64,000 bases of DNA from Arabidopsis thaliana. Its lineage: Eukaryota > Streptophyta > Magnoliopsida > Brassicales > Brassicaceae. The stretch is taken from positions 22,553,971 through 22,617,970 of the forward strand of contig NC_003070.9 of the NCBI RefSeq assembly GCF_000001735.4. The letters run 5' to 3'. Positions 10,815 through 23,106 of this stretch are shown here, in pieces. The notes beneath the pieces are model-generated. The model was not told the origin of the DNA, ran no database searches, and saw only the letters and a program-made list of their open reading frames with translations. A program made the position numbers and the translations under genes. Each line of letters begins with the position of its first letter. The stretch's first letter is position 1.

Positions 10815-13800
10815 ATGGCGAAGCGTGGTTATAAGCTACGTATCCTTATATTGACGATTTTGAGAAATTTTAACAGTTTCTTTATCACTGAATCGCTTGG
10901 GGTTTATTTCATAAACAAGCTTTGGTTTATTAGCTCTTCGTCAATTTGGTCAAAATGTTTCTATTATTGTTTGCTTAATTAAACTGAGAGCAAATTGATA
11001 GAAAAAGACACTGCAATTAATATGTTTGTCTTCTCCAATTTTTTTTTTCTGGATATGCTTTGAATTTATTTTTGTTGATATGTTATTCTCTGTGGGTTTG
11101 TTTATAACTTAACTTGATTTTGGAAACTTAGAGGAGTTTTTGGCACATTCTGCAAATGTGAATTGTCTAAGTATCGGAAAGAAGACATCACGGCTCTTTA
11201 TAACTGGTGGTGATGATTACAAAGTCAATCTTTGGGCGATTGGCAAGCCTACTTCTTTAATGGTTTGTTTCACATTTGCTTTCTTCAGTATGTCTTTGAC
11301 AGAAAATTTGTGTTTTATTATGGATAGAAGAATGATGCTATAGCCTTTTATTGGCAGAGTCTGTGTGGACATACTAGTGCAGTGGATTCAGTAGCTTTTG
11401 ACTCCGCTGAAGTTTTGGTACTTGCTGGAGCTTCTTCGGGTGTGATAAAGCTGTGGGATGTTGAAGAAGCAAAGAGTTAGTTTATTGATTTTCTGCTCTC
11501 CTTTGTTTTAGAATATTTGTTGCTTCTTTTATGTTGAGCTAGTGTTGTTTAATGGGAATATATTGGATATCATTTGAGTTATCGGCTATGTGGATTATGG
11601 GTTTGGTTATTTGAGCAGTGTACCAGACTTTTAGTTTAGAATTATGAGGTCTAACATTTTCACTCTTGCTCTTGAAGTGTAGTGGTTCGAGCTTTTACTG
11701 GACATAGATCCAATTGTTCTGCTGTTGAATTTCATCCCTTTGGTGAATTTTTGGCATCGGGATCTAGTGACGCGAATCTAAAGATTTGGGACATCAGGAA
11801 GAAGGGATGCATACAGACGTACAAGGGTCATTCTCGTGGCATCAGCACTATCAGGTTTACTCCCGATGGTCGTTGGGTAGTCTCCGGAGGACTTGACAAT
11901 GTTGTAAAGGTAAGAACAGCATTTTCAACAAATGAAGCTTGTGCATCATATTTTTCAAACTTATGATCTTAGAACGATACTGCTATATATGTTGTATCCA
12001 ATAGGTATGGGATTTGACTGCTGGAAAGCTTTTGCATGAATTTAAGTTTCATGAAGGACCTATCCGTTCGCTAGACTTCCACCCGCTTGAGTTCCTCCTA
12101 GCCACAGGTTAGTCTGTGATTCTTTGTTTTTCAGGCATTATAGGGGTAACTTGGTGTCGTTTTCGATTGGTAGATTAACTACTGACATTTCCTTAATCAC
12201 AGTTTTATATTGAATTCTTGTGATTTCACACTCTCCCTATTCATATTCAGGTTCTGCTGACAGGACTGTAAAGTTCTGGGATTTGGAAACGTTTGAATTG
12301 ATTGGATCTACCCGACCAGAGGTACTAGCCTGTGGTGTCACTAGATACTGTTTTCTAGGGGACTCTATAACAAGTGTTTTTTACGTTTATTTCCTGTTAG
12401 CGTGATCACCTTGAAGGGAAATCTCACACATAAAAAATATCAGAAATCTGCTTATTCTCGGCCTTGATCTGAAGAGTGTGTTAGAGAAATGCCAAGATAA
12501 AATTTAGTTCTTAAAAAGATTTAGAAGTAAATAAAAGTGAACGGAGTCCAGAAAGCAGCATGTGATGAAATATGTTTTGGCGTTGAGCTAGCTTTGTAGC
12601 CGTCTCGGAAGATGTTATTCACACAATTTATGTGGTATGTGGTTTTCCTTGTTTTCACAGGCTACTGGAGTTCGTTCAATCAAATTTCATCCGGATGGGC
12701 GAACCTTATTTTGTGGTTTGGATGACAGCTTAAAGGTTTTGATTTTCTTTGTGATGAGCTTTACCATATAAAGGGTTCTCCAGAGTCAAAAACATTGATA
12801 TCATAAGCTGATGTTCATAATTCAGGTTTATTCATGGGAACCTGTGGTTTGCCATGATGGTGTTGATATGGGATGGTCAACGCTTGGTGACTTATGCATC
12901 AGCGAAGGAAAGCTCCTGGGTTGTTCATACTACCAAAATTCAGTAGGGATTTGGGTCTCAGATATATCAGTATGTCAGCTATTGTGATTTTCCTCTAAAA
13001 ATTTATGTCCGAGCTGGTAAATAAGTGTTTTGAAGGCTCATGTTTTTGTTTTTTCTTTTATCCTTAATTAACACAGCAGATTGAGCCATACGGCATTGGA
13101 TCTGCGGATAAAAAAGAGTGCGTGGAGAAAATACTCAGTGCTCTGGATGATCAGTCCTTCGATAGAATAAAGAGTACCCCAAGGCGCAGCTCATCTCCAG
13201 ATTATGAGACGAAAGAGATCAAAAACATATACATCGACTGTGAGTGAATGTTAATTTTGTTCGATGTTTGTAGATTCAGTTTTCTACCTTGAACTTATTG
13301 AAGTTTCTCGTTTTAGAGTAGGATATGGCAGGTTTTTGGTTAGGTTTTGAGAAGTCCCTGGGCGGTAGCTTACTTATTACTCTCAACCACCTATATCTAG
13401 AAAGTGAATCAACATTTAACGATTAGTTGCAATGGACTATTAGCAGAGATCACTGACTCTGGTTTTCTTGTATTAGTGATAGGAAAGCTACCTTATCTTT
13501 AGGCCTGCTCTAATCATATATTTTCCGTGCATGTGTTGGTGTATATTCCTAAATTTTGTACCTATTGAAATTGAATGAGACTGAAATGGTGGTCGTCGTT
13601 TCTGAATAAATTAAATATCGCTAGCCATAACCACTGTGTGACCTGGACTGTTATTTTTAGTCTTTAATGTCAGTTTCTGTTTTGCGACAGTGTAAATTTC
13701 ATTTGTCTCTCACTTCTGTATGCTTATCGTTTATATTTGGTTTAATATTCTCTCTTCTCTTCAAAGCTACAGGCGGAAATTCGGCTGTTGCACATAAGTC

Positions 13801-16800
13801 AGGATCTCTAAGTACTCCAGCAACTTCTACTGGACAAGCAGGGGATAATAAGTCTTTAGTAGTGCATAGTGTTGTTCCACGGGATAGTGATATTGGGAAA
13901 GACTCTTCTGATTCAGGAAAGGAATCTATCACTTTCTCAAAAACAAAGCCAGGCATGCTGTTGAGACCGGCTTATGTAAGAAAGACGCCAACAAAGTTTG
14001 ATGAAACAAAGAAGCAGTCAGTGGCTGTTGGATATCTAAAGAAAAGTGGATTGGATGGTGAGAAGAAACTAGATACTGAGACGGCGTTTGATTCAGAAAT
14101 GAGTGGTAGGAACCCATATGATGCCGACGATTCTATCATCAAGAGTATCACCAACAAGTTTGAACAAGCTTTATTACCAGAATCACCGACTGATGAAGCA
14201 AAATGTAGGTTCTCCCAGTTCATACCTTAGTTTCATTAGATTTGAGCGTTCAGATGATCTAATCCTATCCTTTTGGAAATCTTGCAATCTTTGACTTAGG
14301 TATGCTGCTGAAACCGCCTCGTGTACAGAGATCACCAAGTACTAAGTACAATGAGGCAAGATGGGCGACATCTACTGATTCTGGAGCTTTAGACAGTAAA
14401 AAGAATGGGTTAGAGTCCTCAAGAGACATGGACTTGCCAACAGGGCTCAGGGATGACAGAGGTAGTAACCCATGTGAGGAAGATATCGAGAACAAGAGCA
14501 TTTCAAGTAGGTCAGAAAGAGTTCTGTCACCAGAAAAAGCTGGTGATGAACTAAAAAGTAAGTTCCTGATTCAAAAGTGGCGTAGACTAATTAATGGGGA
14601 TTTTTGCTTCTAAAGCCAATGTTAAAACTAGTGAAACGTTATGTGTTTGGCTTCCTTTCACCTTTTAAAACTGTTAATTAAGAAGAGGTATTAAATTAAA
14701 GACCGTCTACAAGAAAAATCAATCTGGAAAAATGAGCCGGCAGAAAAGTAATAGCATTAGCTTGTAGGTTTCTACATCTAAATCTTTAGCTACTTTTAGG
14801 GCTTCCTTAACAGTTTTCTTGTCAGTTGTGGTCAAGAGTCTCGGTCTTCAGGCAGCAATCATTTTATAATTGGTTATGAATATTTTGTCATGCAGGCCTT
14901 GAATCCCCTGGAGGTAGCAAAGAATCAAAATCTGTGAAGGTTGTTAGAGGAGGTTAGCCATTCAAAGTTTGCTGTCTTTGTTTTTCTTTGGTAGGATATG
15001 CGTCATCTGGTTATTGATTCTTTAAAAACTGCTGTGTTTGCAGTAAAAGTTGTTTCGGGAAGGACACGGTCATTGGTTGAGAGGTTTGAAAGAGGAGAAA
15101 AAATTACTCATTCTGAAGATAAAGCAGCCAGTGCAACAGTAGTTCATAGCTCTAATTCTGTAGAGGAAGAGCCCCTGACAGCATCGGTACAGACAGTTAG
15201 CATGATGCCTACCCAGGTAATGCCAGTTAAACTTGATCAGGCAACTAACTCGACCACAGTTGACGTTCCTGTGTTATCAACACGACGAACTAAGAGTACT
15301 CCAGTCAGAGTAATGCCTGTAGTACTCGGTCGGGACACTAGCATGGCAACTGATACGCCTCCTGTAACATCAACCCGACCTGATAGGACTTCAGCTACTA
15401 ATTTGACATCTGATGTGTCTGGTGTAACATCAAAACGACAAACTAGGACTTCTCCAGCCCCCGTCATGCCAATGATACTCAATCAGACAACAAAAATGAA
15501 ATCTGATGAGCCTTCTATAACATCAACATGGCCTGATAGGACTTCGGCTACTGATTTGACATCTGATGTGTCTGGTGTAATATCATCACGACAAACTAGG
15601 ACTTCTCCAGCACCGGTCATGCCAATGAAACTCAATCAGAAAACAAAAATAAAATCTGATGAGCCTCCTATAACATCAACACGGCCTGATAGGCCTTCAG
15701 CTACTAATTTGACATCTGATGAGTCTCCTGTAACATCAACACGACAAGCAAAGACTTCTCCAGCCCCAGTTACGCCTGTGATACTAAATCAGCGTCAAAC
15801 AACTAACATGAAATCTGATGAGCCTCCTGTAATATCAACAAGACCACTTAGGACCTCTTCGGCACGAGTAATGCCTGTGATACTCAATCAAGCATCTACC
15901 ACGTATGATGAGCGTCCTTTATCATCTTCACGATCGGCTAGAACTTCTCCTGCCCGTATAATGCCTATGAAACTCAATCAAGCAGATAATATGCCATCGT
16001 ATGAGCCTCCAGTTGCATTAACACGATCAGCTAGGAACTCTCCCGCCCGTGTAATTCCTGTGAAACTTAATCAAGCAACAAATGTGACAGCTGATGCATC
16101 TCATATAAGATCCAGGCAAAGATTTAGTCCAACTCAAACGCTGGCAACACCTGCAGTATTTGATCAGGTGACTGATATGACACTGGATGAGACTACAAAA
16201 ACTCAACAATCTTCTGATATCTTGACCCAGGTAAGCTTCAATTAATAAGTTTTGGAAACTAATAGACAGCGTACTTTCTCCAACTTCGAAATGTAGTTTG
16301 TTGTATAATTGAATATAGTCGCTGATGCTATACAGAAAATATGAAATTGCTAGGATTACAAAGTTGGAAGAGCTCTGAATACATAACAAGTATTTGATTT
16401 GTTTGGCTTTTGTAGAAGGAAGAGCCTCAGATATCTGGGAGAGAGGATGATGGTGACATTTGGGAGATTTTAATGCGAACTCATAGTGAGGTCTTAAACA
16501 CTCTTCAATCACGGTTGACAAAATTACAGGTAAATTTTGTCTCTGCTATTATTCTTTTTAATATCGTTTTCTCTTGTTCTCTTGTCCTATTTCTGTTTGG
16601 TTTTTCCTTTACGTGTCTTTTTTTCCTGCTTGTGAGGATAAACTAAATGGCTGATATCACAACCATGCAGATTGTAAGACATTTCTGGGAACGTAGTGAT
16701 ATTAAAGGCGCGATTGCGGCCTTAAGAAAACTGTCAGATCACTCTGTAAGTACCCCAGTAGATATACTTTTACCTGTCTTTTTTAATGCTTAGATGTTTG

Positions 16801-17585
16801 GAAAAAGCTGACTCGCTTAAACTGGAACAGGTTCAAGCAGATGTGATCAATATTCTAACAGACAAAACAGAGATTTTAACATTAGATTTATTTTCTCAAT
16901 TAGCACCCGTCCTCACAGGCTTATTGGGCAGCAAGACTGAGAGGTAAATTATTTTATCCCATATTCAACCTTCTTTGGTTTGCTTTTAGTTTGAGATATA
17001 TAGTCGTCTCCATCATTTGGCTTGTGAATGAGGGAATGGCAAGAAAATTCATTTGTTTATTACAGTCACTGTTTATATGTTAATATGAGCTTTTGACTTA
17101 ACAGAGGAAAGCAACATGTGATTTCAATTTTGTATAGGCCTGTAAATGTCTCCTTGGAAATGCTCTTGAAGCTTGTAGCAGTGTTTGGCACAGTTATACA
17201 ATCAACTGTTTCAGCACGACGAGTTGTCGGCGTTGATCTTCATGCAGAGGAAAGGTACTTATACTTTCGGCTCCTCTTATATCTTCATGTCACACATATC
17301 TCTCTTTTTCGAGAAAGTAAAACAAATCGAGAACTGCAGGTTACAGATCTGCCAAAGCTGTTCTGCGGAATTGCAAAAGGTTCAGAAGATTCTTCCACTA
17401 CTGACAAGGTAAAAGAATACTTTTTACACATCTTATTATGGACCATTGCGAGCATGACAGCTCTTGTTGATCGGTATTTGCTTTCGGTTGTGTAATTGTT
17501 TCCGTCCTCTTCCATTTATTACAGAAGAGGTGGTCTTATAGCAAGAAAGGCACAAGAACTAAACCTAGTTCTTCAAACACCATAG
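10815..17585 (+). CDS. DWA3: WD40 / katanin p80-type protein, DWA3
   Basis: Multi-exon gene; start MAKRGYKL at 10815 (exon 1 ends 10839, exon 2 starts 11132). Exons to about 13240 encode six WD40 repeats ([49 protein letters not shown]). LKIWDIRKK is a DWD-type WDxR box of the kind that binds DDB1 in CUL4 E3 ligases. Exons at about 13769-14200, 14301-14560 and 15043-16230 form a long Ser/Thr/Pro-rich linker with diverged repeats. Exons from 16416 encode the conserved C-terminal con80 domain ([31 protein letters not shown]), ending [13 protein letters not shown] at 17585. Known role of the family: katanin p80 subunits target the p60 severing enzyme to microtubules; DWA3 is reported to dampen ABA responses. 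Small internal exons were placed by splice signals and may be a few bases off. Confidence 0.9.
15180..16110 (+). repeat. Degenerate protein-coding repeats in the DWA3 linker
   Basis: Around eight tandem, diverged units encode motifs of the form [32 protein letters not shown] higher-order unit of about 65 codons ([20 protein letters not shown] type) occurs two to three times. Predicted disordered and rich in S/TP phosphorylation sites. Confidence 0.8.
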
Positions 17586-19202
17586 CTCCTGGTTCAAAGT
17601 CAAGACCACTCGGAATCACTTGCGAACTGTAACCCCCTCCTGCTGAGTTTTCCAATTTGTACAATGTACATTATCAAGAACCATCTTCATGTTCCTCCCG
17701 GTGCTTTTGTATTGAAGATTCGCTGAAAAGTCGCAGGTTCTTGTGCGGGGTTTGATATAGAATTGTGCCAGGAGAACATGAAAAGTCACTCGGGGAAAAA
17801 CTCGGTATATTGCTGTAAATCAATCTGTCTGGGATTAGAGTTGTATGTGCTTCAGATTCTTGATTCAGTGAATCTCAAATGTGTAGCTGAAATGGCAATT
17901 ACAATGTCGTTCTATGTGAATGTAATGTGCAATCCTAATGAGAAGACGCAATCGGTATATGAATTTCACTTGGCAATCCACTTTTGGTCCCTCGACATAT
18001 ATCTGATTTTTGGAATTGGTCATGTGTCATGTTGAGGTTAGAATATAGACCTATCAAAGATTGTTTATCTACCAAATGTGATAATGACATATTTCAGATA
18101 GTAGCTAGTCTTCATAATTACAGTCTTTGTTATTGGTCTTCGTCTATCTCAAAAGTAGGAAATAAATTAAGTAGGAAATAAATTAAGGAATGTACGAAGA
18201 AACTTGTTGTCTCTTTTAAATAGTGGGACATACAAACGAATTAGCAAATTTGGATTACATTTAGTATTTCTAAAAATAGTTGAAAAGTATATAAATTATG
18301 ATCAAAGATTTTTTTATTTAATGAACTTTCCGAAACTTAAATCTAGTGATTATTAATCATGATATTAGTTTGGTGACTGAATTGAATGATGTATTGAAAT
18401 TTTGTTATATTGATCAGATTATAAAGAGAACTAATTTAATAATATCCGTTATATCATTCATTATATTATCCTCGGTGAAACTATCAAAAATTAAAATTAT
18501 TTTGGATTTTGGGTATACAAAAGCACTATTATCTAACAATAATTATTCCAACAAGTTGTGGTAATGACGGAAAAAATCGAATAAATTAAAGAAAAGATAG
18601 AAAAATTCTGTTTAAATTAAAAATTTACTTTATTTAGACCAAAAAAAAAAACAAAGGCACACAAATCTAGTCTCAAGTCTTTCTTCTTTGTTCAAAAACA
18701 AACCAATCTTCTTCTTCTTTGCCTTTTGAACAAAACAAGAAAAAACAAATAAAACAAACCACAACCATCAATTTCTAATTTGTTCCATTTCACAAACGTC
18801 GAACAAATCCAGACCCTTCGCCAACTCTTTCTCTCCCACCTCAGATTTTTCTTTTTCTTTCCTTCTTACTAATTTTGAATTTTAATTTAATTTTTCTCCC
18901 CCATTTTCTTGTCGGAAAACAGCTTTTCGTGTAATTTACCTCCGACACAAACCCACTCGTAACGGCTTTTTCTGGTTTCTTGTCTTATCATACCAGATTA
19001 CAAACTTTTATCTTGGTCTTGGTTTGTTGTCTCTGTCTCTGTTTTTTTTGTTTTTTTTGAGAATTGAGTGGTCGGAGAAAAAAAGGGAAAATTAGGTGGA
19101 AAGCGCTAACATGCGCTTGGGGTGCGTAAGTTAAGTTTTGGGTTTCTTTTTCTTTTTCAAAATCGAGGAGCGCGTAAGGCACACGCGTGATTATTATTTT
19201 TG
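17586..19202 (+). other. DWA3 3' UTR, AT-rich spacer and BRD4 leader
   Basis: No gene seen. It contains a 16-bp perfect tandem duplication (AAGTAGGAAATAAATT) at 18153-18184 and, from about 18660, CT-rich leader-like DNA. Just before the next ATG is a GC-richer patch with ACATGCGC, GGAGCGCG and CACGCGTG (19105-19190), a probable core-promoter/leader region. Confidence 0.5.
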
Positions 19203-21404
19203 ATGGTTATGGTGATGATGACGACGACAATGGAGAGTGATTGGGGAACATGGGAGGAGCTTCTTCTCGGCGGCGCTGTTCTCCGTCATGGAACCGGTGA
19301 TTGGACCGTCGTTGCCGACGAACTCCGTTCTCATTCTTTACCTGAGATTTTCACACCTGAGGTTTTGTCTCAATCTCCTCATTTTCTTTGACTCAGAGAA
19401 AATTTCGATTAGATTAATGTCAGAATCAAAATTGATATCTTTTTAGGCAATTTAAGCAAAATTTGTTATGTTAATGTGAAAAAAAAAAAAAAAAAATTAT
19501 GTTGATGTGAAACTAATTTTTAAAAATTAAAAATAGAAGATAAAAGGCTTTAAGGCAGAACAACAGTGTTGTTGTCGGTAGATTTAGAAGCATAGATTTA
19601 TTATCACTTGTGTGTCAAGAAAGGTTTAGGGTAATGTCAAAAAAAAAATACTCTTGTTAGACAATTGTAAATAACTCTTATGCTTCTGCTTGAACTGTGA
19701 AAGATAACCACATTGAATTCGAAGTTTCCTAAATAGGTTTTAGTTATGCAAGAAATTAGAAAATGTCAGTGTGGTTGGCGATATATCAGGGTCAATGCAG
19801 ACATTGTCTCTCTTTCTGAATCTGCTAAATTCTACTCTTGTTTGCAGATATGCAAGGCCAAGTACAAAGACTTGCGAAAACGTTATGTGGGATGCAAGTA
19901 AAGATTCTTTTTTCCTTGTTCTTCAACACTTTTTCTTGTGGACTTTTGTGACCTAAACTTTACTTATATGATAATGTTCTTGTAGAGCTTGGTTTGAAGA
20001 GCTTAAGAAGAAACGAGTAGCTGAGCTTAAAGCAGCTTTACTTAAATCCGAAGACTCTATTGGGTTAGGATTTGTTTCTTATATTTCTTTTTATTGGCTT
20101 AAACGTTTTTATGTCTTGGAATCAAAGGCAAAACCAGATTTTGAATGTTCAATTCTGTGCTATGATATTCTGTCTGTAGGTCTTTGGAATCAAAGCTTCA
20201 GAGTCTGAAGTCAGAAAGTAATGATGAATGTCATCAAAACAATTATGATTCTAGCCGAACGTTATCACTCGAACCCTCCCCAAAATCCGAGGGCGGGGGA
20301 GAATGCACGAGCAAAGATACATCCAAAGACTTGTCATCAGTTGGTAGTTTCACACAGCAAGAGCTGACCACAACAAACTGGTCACCGGAAGCTAAGTCAG
20401 AAGCTCCAGTGGTAATAGAGCAAGAGAAGACGAAAGACCTATTACACAACGACATTTTCGAGTCAGTGTACGGAGGTGGAGGACAAGTGCTTCCGAGTAT
20501 GAGGAAGAAACGAGGCAAGAGAAAACGAAAAGATTGCAGTGTCAGTGTCGGTAAAGAAGTGATGGAAGTTAGCGCTGTGGAAGAAAGCGATTTGTTTGAT
20601 ACATCTGCGGATATTGCTAGCATTTATAGGAGTAAAGAAGCTGCTTCTACTAGCAGCAGTCAAAGCCGAGGTCACAGTTTGGCTTTACCCAAAGAGCTTA
20701 TGAAGATATACAACACTATTGCACAGAACGAATGTGCACTCGTCTTCCGTAGACGGCTTGATAGCCAGGTGATGATCATATATAGTAATCCTTTAGTCTT
20801 TGCTTGAAACCACTTTTTCGCTTATCTCTTTCTTTTTTTTGGTGCTAAACAGAAAAGAGGAAGATACAAGAAATTAGTACGGAGGCATATGGATTTAGAC
20901 ACTGTACAATCAAGAATCAACGGTTGTTCGATATCTTCGGCGAAAGAGCTTTTTAGGGACTTTCTTTTGGTGGCGAACAATGCAGCTATTTTTTACTCTA
21001 AGAACACTCGAGAATACAAATCCGCGGTGGGACTTAGAGACATTGTTACCAAGTCTCTAAGACACTATTTAACAGAAGATCATCCTCCTCATCGCAGCAG
21101 CATTACTGCTGGAAGCACAAAGGTTGTGGTTCTTCATCAGAAATCGACATCTCCTTCTGTCCGAACGAGTCTGGCAGCTAAAAAACCAAGAACCGGGGCG
21201 CACCCTCTTAAAACGGTTGTGCAAGATATGGCAAAGACTTCAAGTAGGGGTAACAAAAGGTCTGTTACGGATTTACCAGTTTCTGCTGTGAAATCCTCGG
21301 CAGCGGGTAAGAAGGGAACTGCGGTAAGAAAAGACGGTAGACAAGCGAATCGCGGACTCGAATCTCCTGCATTGATGGGGAGAAAGCGGAACCGGGTTAG
21401 ATGA
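19203..21404 (+). CDS. BRD4: Myb/SANT-like plus bromodomain protein (BRD4)
   Basis: Five-exon gene. Exon 1 (19203-19361) encodes a Myb/SANT-like segment, WGTWEELLLGGAVLRHGTGDW then WTVVADELR. Short exons at about 19848-19899 and 19987-20069 complete it (ICKAKYKDLRKRYVG, then WFEELKKKRVAELKAAL). Exon 4 (about 20181-20768) is acidic and Lys-rich with a basic patch RKKRGKRKRK, a likely nuclear signal, and starts the bromodomain (LPKELMKIYNTIAQNECALVFRRRLDSQ). Exon 5 (about 20854-21404) continues it (HMDLDTVQSRING, LVANNAAIFYSKNTREYKSA), including the Asn expected to contact acetyl-lysine, then a basic Ser-rich tail. Five ATGs lie in frame within 30 bases (19203, 19209, 19215, 19218, 19230); the last gives MESDWGTW and is equally plausible. 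A chromatin acetyl-lysine reader by family; targets unknown to me. Confidence 0.9.
19466..19512 (+). repeat. A-tract between near-identical 16-bp direct repeats
   Basis: TTATGTTAATGTGAAA (from 19466) and TTATGTTGATGTGAAA (19497-19512) flank a pure A run of about 15-17, inside intron 1 of the bromodomain gene. It looks like a poly(A) insertion with a target duplication carrying one later change. Confidence 0.55.
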
Positions 21405-22999
21405 TTTTTGTATGAAGGGTTTGTTTCATATGTTTTTTGTAGTTAGGCAGAGAAAGCTTATTTGATGTAGTAGTTTATATTTGGGTCAATCTAATCTGCA
21501 GGCATAGACAGTGATGAATCATGATCATTGGTAAAACTAATTGTTAAAGAAAATGTATATTAATCTCATTGTTAGTTTCTCTCATTGTCACCTTTTAATT
21601 TATTTACTAATCATAGAGAAAATTGATAGAAGGTTGTTCAATAGCACGTAGGGATGTAAATACATTAGTTGTAAGTGTTTATGATCACTAACAGACCATT
21701 TGTGAAGTATATAATGGTTTGCAACGGTTTACATTTGCAACGATTTTGCGTTTGTTGTCGTGTTCGTCGTTACATAGTCACAAAGTAGTATTAACAACAT
21801 CACAAATATTTGCGACTACAAAAAGAGTAAAGTTCCTCTTTTAGTCGAGTCATTTCATACCTTTTTCTAATAAGAAGGCTAAATCACAAGAAAAAGTCCC
21901 AAATTGCATGTTTTCTTGTAGTATTTGTCTTTGCCATTATCGATTAATCCGCTTCCGCAAGAGACAATAACTACTGAATATCCAGAGACTAACGACTCCG
22001 AAGACGATGACTTCGACATTGATGAAACCGAGAAAAACAACGTCGTTTTGATTTATATCTAGCCACGTCAGCGATACATGTGGTAATACAGTCAGCAAAA
22101 CGTAATGGTTGACTAACACGACAAAATCAATGTTAGTTTTGATCTATTGTTGTTAAGTTTAGATTGTAAATTTGAATAGTTTATCAGTTCGTGTAAGAAA
22201 CGACCATTCATCTGACAAATTGTTCCGGTTAATTTTGACCATTTTCCATTGCATGTAGTTAGGTTGATAAATGAATGACCATGTGTAATCGAATTTTCTT
22301 TTCTTTTTTTGTAGACGACATAAAAAAAAGAATTTTACCGGTCAAAATAAAAAAGCACATCGTTGTTAACGCCGTTTAGTGTGTCATTAACTACGTCGTT
22401 TTCATTGACACGACCAAAGCACTACTTTCCTTTATTATTAGACTCGCGACGTTCTCGATCCAGATCACACGAATGCATCTCCTTTGGTTCGCCTACAACT
22501 GTGAAGGTTAGGGCTGCTTCGATTTGAGGAGCATCGACTCGCAGGGATTTAGTTCGTAACTCGAACAAACACGAGGTAGTTTTGATTTTATATCCAGTTG
22601 GTCGTTTTGGAACATGGTTTTAGTTACATCTCAAAAGTGATACTGTTTTATGTTTTTGGTTGATTGGAAAGTGATATTTGTTTTATCTGTTCAAGGCAAT
22701 GGAGCTATATGTTTTTGATTGAATTATACATTTTTTCTTAACAATATGCTTTTGATTAGAGAGATGAATTTGAAGAGCATCTAAACACTCGGAAATATAA
22801 TTATTCTGAATCTGAAAGTACTTGTTATTGACTAATTGTAATTAGCATGTTTTGTAAACTTGTATAACAAGAAATTTATCCAAATGTTGGTGAATAAAAA
22901 AACTTGATCTTCTTCTCTGTTTTCTTCAAATTAGTTTAGCCCCATTAGTTTTAAACTAGATATTAGATTGGATCATTGACTTAAAAGGTTAGTGTTTTT
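21405..22999. other. Intergenic, with likely MULE-derived sequence at about 21890-22560
   Basis: No intact gene. The stretch 22030-22110 (AACGACGTCGTTTTG then CCACGTCAGC, ACAGTCAGCAAAACG) and 22370-22410 (GTCATTAACTACGTCGTTTTC) use the same ACGTCGTTTT wording as the MULE-type element at 8714. I cannot find clean ends or a target duplication. A short plus frame (21960-22062) rich in Asp/Glu stops in the first of these blocks. Confidence 0.4.
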
Positions 23000-23040
23000 T
23001 TACTGAAAATGATTAACACAAGATCCTTTTTTCTTGGTAT

Positions 23041-23106
23041 GAAGATTCAGTACCGTTTTGCTCAAAAAAAAAAAAAAAAAAAAAAAAAAGAAGATTCAGT
23101 ACCGTT
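23041..23106 (+). mobile_element. 32-bp A-tailed micro-insertion between 17-bp direct repeats
   Basis: GAAGATTCAGTACCGTT occurs perfectly at 23041-23057 and 23090-23106. Between them is TTGCTC followed by 26 A (23058-23089). This is the signature of a retroposon end cut back almost to its tail. Confidence 0.75.

Noticed and set aside
15237-15482. Minus-strand frame opposite the DWA3 repeats
   Set aside because: Shadow of a repetitive coding exon.
18153-18184. 16-bp perfect tandem duplication AAGTAGGAAATAAATT
   Set aside because: Ordinary slippage-type duplication with no insert; noted, not a finding.
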